Part shown: positions 25,709 to 33,967 of the stretch, piece after piece | Layout of the letters: every line of letters begins with the position of its first letter | How positions within the stretch are numbered: position 1 is the first letter of the stretch | Assembly: GCA_022792175.1 (NCBI GenBank) | Contig: JAAWAN010000023.1 | Coordinates: 62,001 to 126,000 of the forward strand | Direction of reading: 5' to 3' | DNA length: 64,000 bases | Source: Provencibacterium sp. | GTDB taxonomy: Bacteria; Bacillota; Clostridia; Oscillospirales; Ruminococcaceae | Program-made: the position numbers and the translations under genes | Notes under the pieces: generated by a model | What the model saw: the letters and a program-made list of their open reading frames with translations, nothing else | The model's database searches: none | Told to the model about the DNA's origin: nothing

Positions 25709-27103
25709 ATGAGCGATATCTTAAAAGAGCTGTTTGGCGACAATAATTTTACCGAGCTTGGCCGCCAGATGAGCAGCTCTGTTCAGGATGCACTGCGGAC
25801 CGGAGATTTTTCCGGGCTTAAAAATACGGTCAATTCCACCCTCGATTCGGTAGTCAGCCGCTCGGCTTCCCCTCGCCCGGAGAACGGCAAGGAACCGGTT
25901 CCCCCGTTTACCGTCCCCGAGGCGCGCCCTTCTCCTTCCGGCTCTGCCGGGGGAGCTTCCCGCCCCGAACCGCATTCCAGCGCACAGTCAAAAACAGGAC
26001 GGGCAAGCTTTTCTCCGCGCTCTGCTGGCCGCCCGGGAGAGCCCTTTGCCGCTTCCTCCAAAGCTGCCGGCCCGCGGCCGGAACGCTATGGCTATACGCC
26101 GCAAGGCTCCTCTATCCGCGCCGCCCGGGAGCAGGCTGCAGCAGCCGCCCGCTCAGGGATGACCCTCTATGCGCAGGGCTGCCGCCGCAGCTCCCGCTTT
26201 TATGTGCTCGGCATGCTGCTGATAGCTGTCGGCATTGTCGGGATACTGACGATGGGCCTCTCCTTCGTCGGCGCTTTAACCGCGCTGCTGGAGTCCTGGC
26301 TGGATCTCGGCTTTCTGCTGCTCTGCGGCGGGACGGGCCTTCTGCTGGGGATGAGCATCTATGCCTTTTCGCGCGGGATTAAAACTTTCGGCCTTCCCTC
26401 CCGCTTTCGCACCTACTGCCAGCTGCTGGAAAAGCCGCGCTTCTGCGAAATCAATCAGCTCTCCGAAAAGCTGCACAGAAGCCGCGCAGGCGTTTTATGG
26501 GATATTGAGCAGTTCCGGCAGTCCGGCATGCTCTCCGGCATTCGCATGGACGAAAAGAAGACCTGTCTCATGCTGGGGGAAGAGATCTATCAGCAGTATC
26601 TGCTCACCCAACAGCGCCAGAAGGAGCGCGAACAGCTGGAAACGCTCAAGGAAAAGGAGCCGGACAGTGCCGATGCTGTAATTGCCGAGGGGCGCAGCCG
26701 CATCCGCCAGATTCGCGAGGCCAATATCGCCCTGCCCGGCGAGGAAATTTCCGCCAAGCTCGACCGGCTCGAGGAAATAACCACCCGCATTTTTGCCTAC
26801 GTGGAGCAGCACCGCAACAAGCTGCCGGATATCCGCCGGTTTATGGACTACTATCTGCCGACGACTGTCAAGCTCGTCAACTCCTACCGGGAGTTTGAGT
26901 CACAGCCGGTGCAGGGAAAAAATCTCCAGAACGCCAAAAAGGAGATTCTGGAAATCCTCGACACCATCAATACCGCCTTTGAAAGGCTTTTTGATACTCT
27001 TTATCAGGAGGATGCGATGGATATCTCCACCGACATTTCAGCGCTCAAGGCGGTGCTCGCGCAGGAGGGACTTGCCCAGAAAGATTTTAACGCCGGTCCC
27101 TGA
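25709..27103 (+). CDS. XpaC-like 5-bromo-4-chloroindolyl phosphate hydrolysis family protein
   Basis: Protein of 464 aa. The first 135 residues are a low-complexity Pro/Ser/Ala-rich region. Two membrane segments follow (about 170-190 and 197-217), then a cytoplasmic alpha-helical domain with charged coiled-coil character (QQRQKEREQLETLKEKEPD) and the conserved DIRRFMDYYLPTTVKLVNSY. The last pattern is typical of XpaC-family proteins, which commonly pair with TelA. The family name comes from an old phenotype, and the biochemical role is not settled. telA follows, separated by an unrelated gene. Confidence 0.85.
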   Translation: MSDILKELFGDNNFTELGRQMSSSVQDALRTGDFSGLKNTVNSTLDSVVSRSASPRPENGKEPVPPFTVPEARPSPSGSAGGASRPEPHSSAQSKTGRASFSPRSAGRPGEPFAASSKAAGPRPERYGYTPQGSSIRAAREQAAAAARSGMTLYAQGCRRSSRFYVLGMLLIAVGIVGILTMGLSFVGALTALLESWLDLGFLLLCGGTGLLLGMSIYAFSRGIKTFGLPSRFRTYCQLLEKPRFCEINQLSEKLHRSRAGVLWDIEQFRQSGMLSGIRMDEKKTCLMLGEEIYQQYLLTQQRQKEREQLETLKEKEPDSADAVIAEGRSRIRQIREANIALPGEEISAKLDRLEEITTRIFAYVEQHRNKLPDIRRFMDYYLPTTVKLVNSYREFESQPVQGKNLQNAKKEILEILDTINTAFERLFDTLYQEDAMDISTDISALKAVLAQEGLAQKDFNAGP

Positions 27104-27214
27104 GAGCCGGGCTTTTATCCCCTCCGCCCGGAAAACATGTTGCCCATGTTTGGGAACTGCCTGACCGGCCGCAATTTTAAAGTCGGATACAGACGAGCAA
27201 AGGAGAAGCTTTTA

Positions 27215-27781
27215 ATGGAAATTACAGGCATGATCCCGAGCAGTCGGACAGGATGTTCGGCAGCCGGAAAAGCAGCAGCCGGGAAAGGCTGGAAATTATC
27301 GGAGTCGCTCAGAGAAAAGATAGGCGAATATGCCAAAGAAGATGCCGCTCAAAATGTATATATGGGAGATAAGTTCCTGGCCCTGCGAAAAAGAGAGGTC
27401 GCCAGAGTGGCACCAAACAGGGCCGCACTGATGGGAAAAATCAGCCGGGCTATGTCTCTTTCCCATTTGGATGACATGAAAAAAATACGGGAGGCAGATG
27501 AAAGGCTCCTCTGTATGCTGTTTGGCGAGCCGTATGAAGCGAAGCTCCGGCCTGAAGAGACAGGCACCGCCATCCATGTGTATGACTCCAACGGGGACGA
27601 AATATTGACCTACACGGCGGGAACCGGCTGGCACGAAAAGGAATCAAAACCGGAAACAGAGGTGCACAGCGCATTAAAGGCCGCTTACTATGATGCGTAT
27701 TGTACAGCAAAACAGCAGATGAAAAAAGCGGCGCCGACCGGCGTAAAGAACGCTCAGAAAAGTCTTCATGCAAAGGCATAA
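27215..27781 (+). CDS. Hypothetical protein between xpaC and telA
   Basis: Predicted protein of 188 aa that I do not recognise. The start chosen is the ATG at 27215 (MEITGMIPS), with aaaggagaag 6-8 nt upstream; the ORF-track start at 27137 lacks an RBS. There is no signal peptide or membrane segment. The middle (GDKFLALRKREVARVAPNRAALMG) is basic and helical, and the C-terminal half has a strand-like part (TAIHVYDSNGDEILTYT). Codon use looks less GC-skewed at third positions than in its neighbours, suggesting later insertion between two genes that are usually adjacent. Confidence 0.65.
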   Translation: MEITGMIPSSRTGCSAAGKAAAGKGWKLSESLREKIGEYAKEDAAQNVYMGDKFLALRKREVARVAPNRAALMGKISRAMSLSHLDDMKKIREADERLLCMLFGEPYEAKLRPEETGTAIHVYDSNGDEILTYTAGTGWHEKESKPETEVHSALKAAYYDAYCTAKQQMKKAAPTGVKNAQKSLHAKA

Positions 27782-27919
27782 GAAAACCTGCATAAAGGCA
27801 GCGGATATTTCGGCATATAAAGAAGACGATGCCCAGCTTACTGCAGAGGGCACGGATGGTTCTGAATGGCAAAAGCCGCTGGTTGAGGCAAGCATTTATA
27901 AAATTTAGGAGGAAAAAAG

Positions 27920-29056
27920 ATGAATGATGAAATCCAGGCTGTCCCCTCGCTGACGCTCGAGCCCTTCGAAAAGGAGCAGGCGCCTGTTCCTGCTGCTCCC
28001 GAGCCGCCCCAAGCGGAGCCTGCCGTTTTTAACGAAAGCATCCTGACCCCGGAAGAGAAAAAAATGGTGGATGATTTCGCCCAGAAAATTGAGCTCAGCA
28101 ATTCAGACGTTATCCTCCAATATGGCTCCGGCGCACAGAAAAAAATCGCGGATTTTTCGGAAAGCGCGCTCGCAAACGTGCGCACCAAGGACCTCGGCGA
28201 GGTGGGCGAAATGCTCTCCAACGTTGTTACCGAGCTGAAAAGCTTTGAGGTGGAGGAGGATGAAAAGGGCTTTCTCAGCTTCTTTAAGCGCTCCTCCAAC
28301 AAAATCACCGCCATGAAGGCCAAATATGACAAGGCGGAAAGCAATGTCAACCGCATCTGCTCAGCGCTCGAGAACCATCAGGTGGTGCTGCTTAAGGATA
28401 TTGCCATGCTCGACAAGATGTATGAGCTCAACAAGGTCTACTTTAAAGAGCTTTCGATGTATATTCTGGCCGGGCGCAAAAAGCTTACCGAGGTGCAGAC
28501 GGTCGATCTGCCTGCCCTGCGCGAGAAAGCGCAGCAGAGCGGCCTTCCTGAGGATGCGCAGGCCGCCAACGACCTCTCCTCCATGTGTAACCGCTTTGAA
28601 AAGAAGCTGCATGACCTGGAGCTAACCCGGATGATTTCCATTCAGATGGCGCCGCAGATTCGTCTTGTCCAGGGCAATGATACGCTGATGGCGGAAAAGA
28701 TCCAGTCTACCCTGGTCAACACCATCCCGCTTTGGAAGAGCCAGATGGTGTTGGCGCTCGGCGTCGCCCATTCCCAGCAGGCCGCCCAGGCGCAGCGGGA
28801 GGTCACCGATATGACCAACGAGCTGCTGCGCAAAAACGCCGCGACCCTCAAGATGGCTACCATTGAAACTGCCAAGGAATCCGAACGCGGAATTGTGGAT
28901 ATGGAAACGCTGCGCATCACCAACGAATCACTGATTTCCACGCTTGACGAGGTCATGCGCATTCAGACCGAGGGCCGCCAGAAGCGCGCCGAGGCCGAGG
29001 TGGAGCTGCGCCGCATTGAGGGAGAGCTAAAGCAGAAGCTGCTCAGCGTGCGCTGA
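27920..29056 (+). CDS. TelA/KlaA-family toxic anion resistance protein
   Basis: Soluble, mostly helical protein of 378 aa. After an acidic, Pro-rich N-terminus of about 45 residues it shows the TelA pattern: FAQKIELSNSDVILQYGSGAQKKIADFSE, then FKRSSNKITAMKAKYDKAESNVNRI and the conserved QIRLVQGNDTLMAEKIQSTLVNTIPLWKSQM. Family members are linked to tellurite and antimicrobial tolerance and are often encoded with XpaC-like membrane proteins. A strong RBS (taggagg) precedes the ATG, and a strong terminator follows. Confidence 0.92.
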   Translation: MNDEIQAVPSLTLEPFEKEQAPVPAAPEPPQAEPAVFNESILTPEEKKMVDDFAQKIELSNSDVILQYGSGAQKKIADFSESALANVRTKDLGEVGEMLSNVVTELKSFEVEEDEKGFLSFFKRSSNKITAMKAKYDKAESNVNRICSALENHQVVLLKDIAMLDKMYELNKVYFKELSMYILAGRKKLTEVQTVDLPALREKAQQSGLPEDAQAANDLSSMCNRFEKKLHDLELTRMISIQMAPQIRLVQGNDTLMAEKIQSTLVNTIPLWKSQMVLALGVAHSQQAAQAQREVTDMTNELLRKNAATLKMATIETAKESERGIVDMETLRITNESLISTLDEVMRIQTEGRQKRAEAEVELRRIEGELKQKLLSVR

Positions 29057-29109
29057 CAGCCTCTTTTCACGGCTGCCGAAATAGCAGGCGGCTATCTGCC
29101 GCTCTCATT

Positions 29110-29157
29110 AAAAACAGCAGGAAGCAAACTTTTGGGGCTGCTTCCTGCTGTTTTTTT
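29110..29157 (+). terminator. Terminator of the xpaC-telA operon
   Basis: A perfect 17-bp stem aaaaacagcaggaagca / tgcttcctgctgttttt with a 12-nt loop and seven T. It is the clearest terminator in the window. Confidence 0.9.
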
Positions 29158-29282
29158 GTGAAACCCATTCGACCCCGTTTTCCGGCAAAATCGAGTGAAT
29201 AAGCTTTCTGATTCAAGAGATTCACATTGTTCGGCCATTATCGGTTCATAAGAAAGCGATGTTCTTTGCGGTATCGCGAAAA

Positions 29283-29486
29283 TCAGTCTTCTGTAAACTC
29301 AAACAGCTCCTCCACCGGCAGATGGAAAACCTTTGCAATATCCATCGCCAGCTTCAGCGATGGGTTATATTTCCCGTTTTCCAGATGCACAATTGTTTCA
29401 CGCCTTGCACCTACCCGTTCTGCCAATTCGCTCTGTTTTAATCCCGCTTTTTCCCGATATTCCTTGACCTTCGTTTTAAGGGCCAT
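29283..29486 (-). CDS. XRE-family transcriptional regulator
   Basis: Compact 67-aa helix-turn-helix protein consisting of the DNA-binding domain only. The HTH is LKQSELAERVGARRETIVHLENGKYNPSLKLAMDIA, close to the YozG/Cro-like group of small regulators. It starts 1 bp after the stop of the upstream membrane protein gene, so the two are expressed as one unit. The promoter region carries three near-identical 17-bp sites (29907-29991), its most likely operators, which implies autorepression. Confidence 0.92.
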   Translation of the reverse strand: MALKTKVKEYREKAGLKQSELAERVGARRETIVHLENGKYNPSLKLAMDIAKVFHLPVEELFEFTED

Positions 29487-29487
29487 A

Positions 29488-29892
29488 TCAGACTCCTCTG
29501 CTGTCCATCACGCAAAACAGGATGAACCGTATAACCGTTAATACCAATATCATCCCAACGAGCGCATAGCCCGCCGCCACTGCCTCTATAAAGGCGGCGG
29601 CACACATAAAGGCAATCATAATCGCGGCAGCTGTCATGAATTTCAATCCGATCGCATCTGTTCTGCGCAAATTTTGAATAGCCAGCTCGTCCTTTTCTTC
29701 TTTGCTGTACCTGCGGATACGGATGGCCTGCAATGCAAAAAATATAACGGTGAACAGGACCACCATATTCTGAATCGTCTCATAGTAAGGGTGCCAGTCC
29801 CGTCTAGCCCACATCCAGTAATAGCAGACAAGAAGCACCGCATAAATAATTTTTGTTCCGACTAGCTCCTTTAAGGTAACCTTTGCCTTCAT
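29488..29892 (-). CDS. Small membrane protein co-encoded with an XRE regulator
   Basis: A 134-aa protein with four hydrophobic segments in two pairs (about 14-30, 42-60, 86-108 and 111-130). A charged cytoplasmic loop between them holds RRYSKEEKDELAIQNLRRTDAIG. This layout matches the widespread small membrane proteins encoded next to YozG-type XRE regulators in Firmicutes; no function is established. The start at 29892 has GGAGGA 7 nt upstream, made of bases that would be coding if the ATG at 29907 were used. Confidence 0.8.
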   Translation of the reverse strand: MKAKVTLKELVGTKIIYAVLLVCYYWMWARRDWHPYYETIQNMVVLFTVIFFALQAIRIRRYSKEEKDELAIQNLRRTDAIGLKFMTAAAIMIAFMCAAAFIEAVAAGYALVGMILVLTVIRFILFCVMDSRGV

Positions 29893-29906
29893 GCTCCATT
29901 CCTCCA

Positions 29907-29991
29907 TGTGATATATTTTTAACTTTTCTATGTTATAAATATATCACACATCAGCGGCCGTGTCAAGGGCAAAATGTGAGATATTTTTAAC
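29907..29991 (-). promoter_or_regulatory. Operator array (three 17-bp sites) for the XRE/membrane protein operon
   Basis: Three copies of tgtgatatatttttaac: 29907-29923, 29932-29948 (inverted, one mismatch) and 29975-29991 (one mismatch). The first two form a palindrome with an 8-bp centre that covers the -10 and the start region; the third lies upstream of the -35. The arrangement fits binding of a dimeric repressor, presumably the XRE protein itself. Confidence 0.75.
29938..29966 (-). promoter_or_regulatory. Promoter of the membrane protein/XRE operon
   Basis: A perfect TTGACA and TATATT are separated by 17 bp on the minus strand. The -10 lies within the inverted operator copy. Confidence 0.8.
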
Positions 29992-30154
29992 TTATCATAC
30001 CGCTGCTTTTCAAAGCGCCATCCTGCGCAGCCTCATTCCGGAGAAGGGGGCCTATCTTTATGAAGAGAATCAAGGCCCAGGAGCAAAAATACAAAAAGCA
30101 GAGGGACGGCTGATAGCGGCCGCACTTTCAGGCGCATCTGCCTGCGGCTGCAGA

Positions 30155-30197
30155 AAAAAGGCGGTGTAAAAAACGGGCCCTGCTACACCGCCTTTTT
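30155..30197. terminator. Terminator of the alpha-galactosidase gene
   Basis: A perfect 14-bp stem aaaaaggcggtgta / tacaccgccttttt, T-rich on both sides, 15 bp past the GH36 stop on the minus strand. Confidence 0.85.
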
Positions 30198-30211
30198 CTT
30201 CTTTACCTTTT

Positions 30212-32425
30212 TCAGACCTCTTCCAGCTCAATCGTCAGCGACCGGTAGTCACCGGAAAGCCGCGGCATGGGGATGCCGCCCTGCATAATGGCCGCGCCGG
30301 TAAGAAGATACTGCTCATCCGAAACGGTAAAGGCATAGCGCCCCTGCGGGCGCAGCCCGCGCGGATAAAGGTAGGTAAATGCCGCATTGGCCTGCGCATG
30401 AATCGCCACATAGCAGACAAGCGCCCGGCCGCGGTCGGGAGAAACAAATTCCCAGGCAGCATATGTCGGATTCTTCGCCGGGCCAGTCAGCCGGTAATAG
30501 TCGCCGCCGCTGATAAGCGCATAGTTCTTTTTGAAGAAGGCGGTCTGCTCGCGCACCTGCTGCTTCTCCTCGGGAGAAAGCCTGCTGATATCGAGCTCAT
30601 ACCCGAAGGTGCCCGCCATCGCTACAAGCGCGCGGGTATCAAAGGGGGTAACCCGTCCAGTCTGGTGGTTGGGGCAGGCGGAGAGGTGTGCGCCCACCGC
30701 GGAAATCGGATAGCCAAACGAGGTGCCATATTGAATCTGCAGCCGTTCGATGGCATCGGTATCATCGCTGCACCAGATCTGCGGCGTATAGTAAAGCATG
30801 CCCGCATCAAAGCGCCCGCCGCCGCCCGAACAGCCCTCAAAAAGAACCTCCGGAAAAGCGCCGGTCAGCCGTTCAAGCAGCTCATACACCCCCAGCATAT
30901 AGCGGTGATAGATTTCTCCCTGCTGCCCGGCAGGCAGCTTCGCCGAAAAGACATTGGTCAGGTGCCGGTTCATATCCCACTTGACATAGGCGATATTGGC
31001 GCTTGAGAGCACCCGCGAAATCGCCTCGAAGAGATAGTCCACCACATCGCCGCGCGACATATCCAGCACAAACTGGCAGCGGCTGCGTACTCCCTTTCGC
31101 CCCGGAGAGCGCAGCACCCAGTCGGGATGCGCCCGGTAAAGGTCGCTGTCCTCCGAAACCATCTCCGGCTCGAACCAGATGCCCAGCTTCATCCCCAGCG
31201 CGTTTACCCGCTCGCAAAGGCTACCGAGCCCTCCGCGCAGCTTCTTTTCGTTGACTGTCCAGTCGCCCAGGCCGCTGACATCGGCCTCGCGCTTGCCGAA
31301 CCATCCGTCATCCATCACCAGCATTTCAATGCCGAGCTGGGAGGCCTCCTGCGCGATTTTTACCAGCTTGTCATCATCAAAGTCAAAATAGGTGGCCTCC
31401 CAGTTGTTGACCAGAATCGGACGGCGGCGGTCCCGCCAGACGCCGCGGCAGAGGTTCTCCCGGCAGGCCCGGTGAAAGCGCCGGGAAAGCTCGCCCAGCC
31501 CCTCACCGCTGTAGCAGAGGGCCACCTCCGGCGTTGCAAAGCTCTCCCCCGCCTTCAGCAGCCAGTTAAAGCCTTCCGGGTGAATGCCCATGTACAGGCG
31601 CAGGGAATCAAACTGGTCAAGCTGCGCCCCGGCAATGAAGTTGCCGGAATAGACGAAGGAAAGCCCATAGCAGCGTCCGTGCTCCTCATCCGCGCCCTGC
31701 TCGCATAAAATCACAAACGGGTTCTGCTGATGGCTGGAGGCGCCGCGGATGCTGCTGGCAACAATCTCCCCATGCCGTACCGGCGTGCGTTCCTCGTTGC
31801 GCTCCATCGCATGGCGGCCATAGAAGGTGATATATTCGTAGCCCTTCCCGTCCGCATAATCCAGGCTGCAGGAAAGAACACGGGATATCTGCACCGGCTG
31901 CCCGGATTCGTTTTTGATAACGGCCGAGCGGGTGATGATATCCTTCTCTGCAAAAACGTTATACTGCAGCGCGACCGAAAGCCCGGTCAGCGCATCTGAC
32001 AGGACAATCTCCAGCGTTTCGACCTCCCCTTCCCCACCATGAAAGGAGGGCAGGTCCTTTAGAACGGCTTTGCCGGAAAAAATCGAGTGAGAGCGATAGC
32101 GCAGGTCGGTGTCGCTGCTCCCGTCCGCATAAACGGCCCGCAGAGAGCTCTCGCGAAAGTCTCCCGAGCCGAAGGCCGGATATTCCTGCGGCAGGGTATC
32201 GAGCGAAAAGGTGCGATCCTCCCCCGCATCATAGGGGTTCCCCGAAAAGCCCCGGTCGGCCTGGCGCACCAGATGGCTCATCTCCGACCCTCCGGCAGGC
32301 CCGCCATAGTAAAGGTGCTGCAGATAGCCCAACCGCCCGATTCTCATCTGATACTCGCTGTGCTGGGTTTCAAGAATAAAAACGCCCGTCTGTTCATGAA
32401 AGTGGATTGCCATTGCTTTATCCAT
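30212..32425 (-). CDS. Alpha-galactosidase, glycoside hydrolase family 36
   Basis: Retaining alpha-galactosidase that removes terminal alpha-galactosyl units from raffinose-family or related oligosaccharides. It has 737 aa and no signal peptide, hence cytoplasmic. GH36 landmarks are the N-terminal beta-sandwich, VMDDGWFGKRE at the barrel start, the nucleophile Asp in YVKWDMNRH, FEGCSGGGGRFD and the acid/base Asp in WCSDDTDA. Starts at 32425 and 32413 are both possible: AGGAGAGG touches the first and is 12 nt before the second. No sugar transporter is adjacent; the gene appears monocistronic. Confidence 0.95.
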   Translation of the reverse strand: MDKAMAIHFHEQTGVFILETQHSEYQMRIGRLGYLQHLYYGGPAGGSEMSHLVRQADRGFSGNPYDAGEDRTFSLDTLPQEYPAFGSGDFRESSLRAVYADGSSDTDLRYRSHSIFSGKAVLKDLPSFHGGEGEVETLEIVLSDALTGLSVALQYNVFAEKDIITRSAVIKNESGQPVQISRVLSCSLDYADGKGYEYITFYGRHAMERNEERTPVRHGEIVASSIRGASSHQQNPFVILCEQGADEEHGRCYGLSFVYSGNFIAGAQLDQFDSLRLYMGIHPEGFNWLLKAGESFATPEVALCYSGEGLGELSRRFHRACRENLCRGVWRDRRRPILVNNWEATYFDFDDDKLVKIAQEASQLGIEMLVMDDGWFGKREADVSGLGDWTVNEKKLRGGLGSLCERVNALGMKLGIWFEPEMVSEDSDLYRAHPDWVLRSPGRKGVRSRCQFVLDMSRGDVVDYLFEAISRVLSSANIAYVKWDMNRHLTNVFSAKLPAGQQGEIYHRYMLGVYELLERLTGAFPEVLFEGCSGGGGRFDAGMLYYTPQIWCSDDTDAIERLQIQYGTSFGYPISAVGAHLSACPNHQTGRVTPFDTRALVAMAGTFGYELDISRLSPEEKQQVREQTAFFKKNYALISGGDYYRLTGPAKNPTYAAWEFVSPDRGRALVCYVAIHAQANAAFTYLYPRGLRPQGRYAFTVSDEQYLLTGAAIMQGGIPMPRLSGDYRSLTIELEEV

Positions 32426-32543
32426 CCTCTCCTGATGATATTGCAGCTTTATGCGGCCGGAGACCGCTTTCTTTCCTATTTTAGCACATTTTCCCTCCTA
32501 TTGGGAAGGCGACTGTAAAATTTTGTGAATCCTTTGGAAAAAC

Positions 32544-32579
32544 ATTATAGCTTCTTTATTTTGGAAGATGTTCCAAAAT
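32544..32579 (-). promoter_or_regulatory. Alpha-galactosidase promoter with operator-like palindrome
   Basis: A minus-strand TATAAT lies at 32544-32549. No good -35 exists 17 bp upstream; instead a perfect palindrome with 9-bp arms attttggaa / ttccaaaat and a 4-bp centre (32558-32579) covers that position. This suggests a regulator-controlled promoter. Confidence 0.6.
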
Positions 32580-32707
32580 TCCGGCCAAAATACCGGTAGC
32601 CAAAAGGCGGTAAACATGATAGACTTAAATTCAGATTTTCAGAACAGAAAAATATTTCTGCAACCGGCAGAAGACTCTCTGGATGGAAAGGAACGTGACT
32701 ACAGATT

Positions 32708-33283
32708 ATGAAAGAGCTTTTTCGCATGTTCTGGGCTTTTTTCCGGATCGGAGGGCTCACCTTCGGCGGCGGCTATGCCATGCTGCCCATGCTACAGAAG
32801 GAAGTCGTCGAAAAATTCGGATGGGCAACCGAAGAGGAGCTGATGGATTACTATGCCATCGGCCAGTGTACGCCGGGCATTATCGCCGTCAATACCGCCA
32901 CATTTATCGGCTATAAGAAGCGCGGCGTTCCCGGAGCCATTTTTGCAACGGCGGGGGTTGTCTTCCCCTCGCTCGTTATCATCACGATTATCGCCGCTTT
33001 TATTCAGAACTTCGCGCATATCGTCTATGTGCAGCAGGCCTTTGCAGGGATACGCGTGGCGGTCTGCATGCTGATTCTCAATGCAGTTATCAAGCTCTGG
33101 AAGAGCGGTGTAAAAAACATCGTCGGCATCTGTATTTTTGCCGCCGCCTTTCTGCTGACGGCGCTGCTCGGCATTTCCCCCATCTACCTGGTTATTGCCT
33201 CGGCGCTCTTCGGCATCTTCTGGGGAAGGGCGGCAGAAAAAAAGCAGAACCGCAACCCTAAAAGAGAGGAGGACAAGAAATGA
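32708..33283 (+). CDS. Chromate transporter, first half
   Basis: ChrA-family membrane protein of 191 aa, one of two short half-size proteins that together match full-length ChrA. Characteristic segments are GGLTFGGGYAMLPMLQKEVVEK and the pore-type motif GQCTPGIIAVNTATFIGYKKRG. About five to six hydrophobic segments follow, and the tail is strongly basic (KKQNRNPKREEDKK). Its stop overlaps the next ATG (ATGA). The family exports chromate in some bacteria; the physiological anion in gut-type Clostridia is unclear. Confidence 0.92.
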   Translation: MKELFRMFWAFFRIGGLTFGGGYAMLPMLQKEVVEKFGWATEEELMDYYAIGQCTPGIIAVNTATFIGYKKRGVPGAIFATAGVVFPSLVIITIIAAFIQNFAHIVYVQQAFAGIRVAVCMLILNAVIKLWKSGVKNIVGICIFAAAFLLTALLGISPIYLVIASALFGIFWGRAAEKKQNRNPKREEDKK

Positions 33284-33846
33284 AAATTCTTCTCGCGCTC
33301 TTTTATGAATTTTTCAAGGCCGGGCTTTTTGCCGTCGGCGGCGGGCTCGCCACTCTGCCTTTTCTCTATGATATAGCCGCGCGCTATGACTGGCTGCCGG
33401 TCGAAATGATGCCCGATATGATTGCCGTTTCCGAGTCTACCCCCGGCCCTATCGGCATCAATATGGCCACCTATGCGGGTTTTAACGCCTATGGCGTACT
33501 CGGCGGCATTGTCGCCACCTGCTCGCTGGTGCTCCCTTCTGTTATCATCATTATTCTGATTTCCAAATTTCTCAACCGCTTTAACGAAAACCCGCTGGTG
33601 AAAAATGCCTTTACCGGCCTGCGTCCCGCTGTTACCGGGCTCATTGCCGCTGCCGGCTGGCAGGTTTTCTCCCTCTCCATTTTGGAATTTTCGCTCTATG
33701 AGCAAACAAAGAGCCTGCTCTTTCTCATCGACTGGAAAGCGCTCGGCCTCTTTATCATTCTCTGGGTCACCGAACGCAAATTTAAGGGTCATCCCCTCTT
33801 TTATATTGCGGGCGCCGCGGCCGCCGGCATTCTGCTGGGGTTCTGA
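33280..33846 (+). CDS. Chromate transporter, second half
   Basis: The second ChrA half-protein, 188 aa, coupled to the first by a 4-bp ATGA overlap. It repeats the family motifs with its own variants: GLFAVGGGLATLPFLYDIA near the N-terminus and SESTPGPIGINMATYAGF. The two halves are expected to form an antiparallel heterodimer, as proposed for split ChrA systems. The RBS aggagg is inside the end of the upstream gene. Confidence 0.92.
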   Translation: MKILLALFYEFFKAGLFAVGGGLATLPFLYDIAARYDWLPVEMMPDMIAVSESTPGPIGINMATYAGFNAYGVLGGIVATCSLVLPSVIIIILISKFLNRFNENPLVKNAFTGLRPAVTGLIAAAGWQVFSLSILEFSLYEQTKSLLFLIDWKALGLFIILWVTERKFKGHPLFYIAGAAAAGILLGF

Positions 33847-33967
33847 CAGCTGCCATGCGCTCTGCCGGAAAATATCCAGGCCGCCTGCAGGGACTGCTTT
33901 CCGGCATGCCCTTTAACCCTCTTGCCTCTGCCACTATACACATTCAACCTGTTAAGGAGGAGTTTTT

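Larger units (their letters stand above)
29893..30211. other. Intergenic region upstream of the membrane protein/XRE pair
   Basis: Roughly 320 bp. The left third holds promoter and operators (29907-29991), and the right end is a terminator (30155-30197). In between lies about 150 bp that is open on the plus strand (from 29960) but has no RBS, no good start and no family resemblance. I treat it as non-coding or a decayed gene remnant. Confidence 0.5.

Noticed and set aside
29960-30169. 69-aa plus-strand ORF between the XRE operon and the alpha-galactosidase gene
   Set aside because: Its start lies in the promoter/operator array, there is no RBS and no domain similarity.
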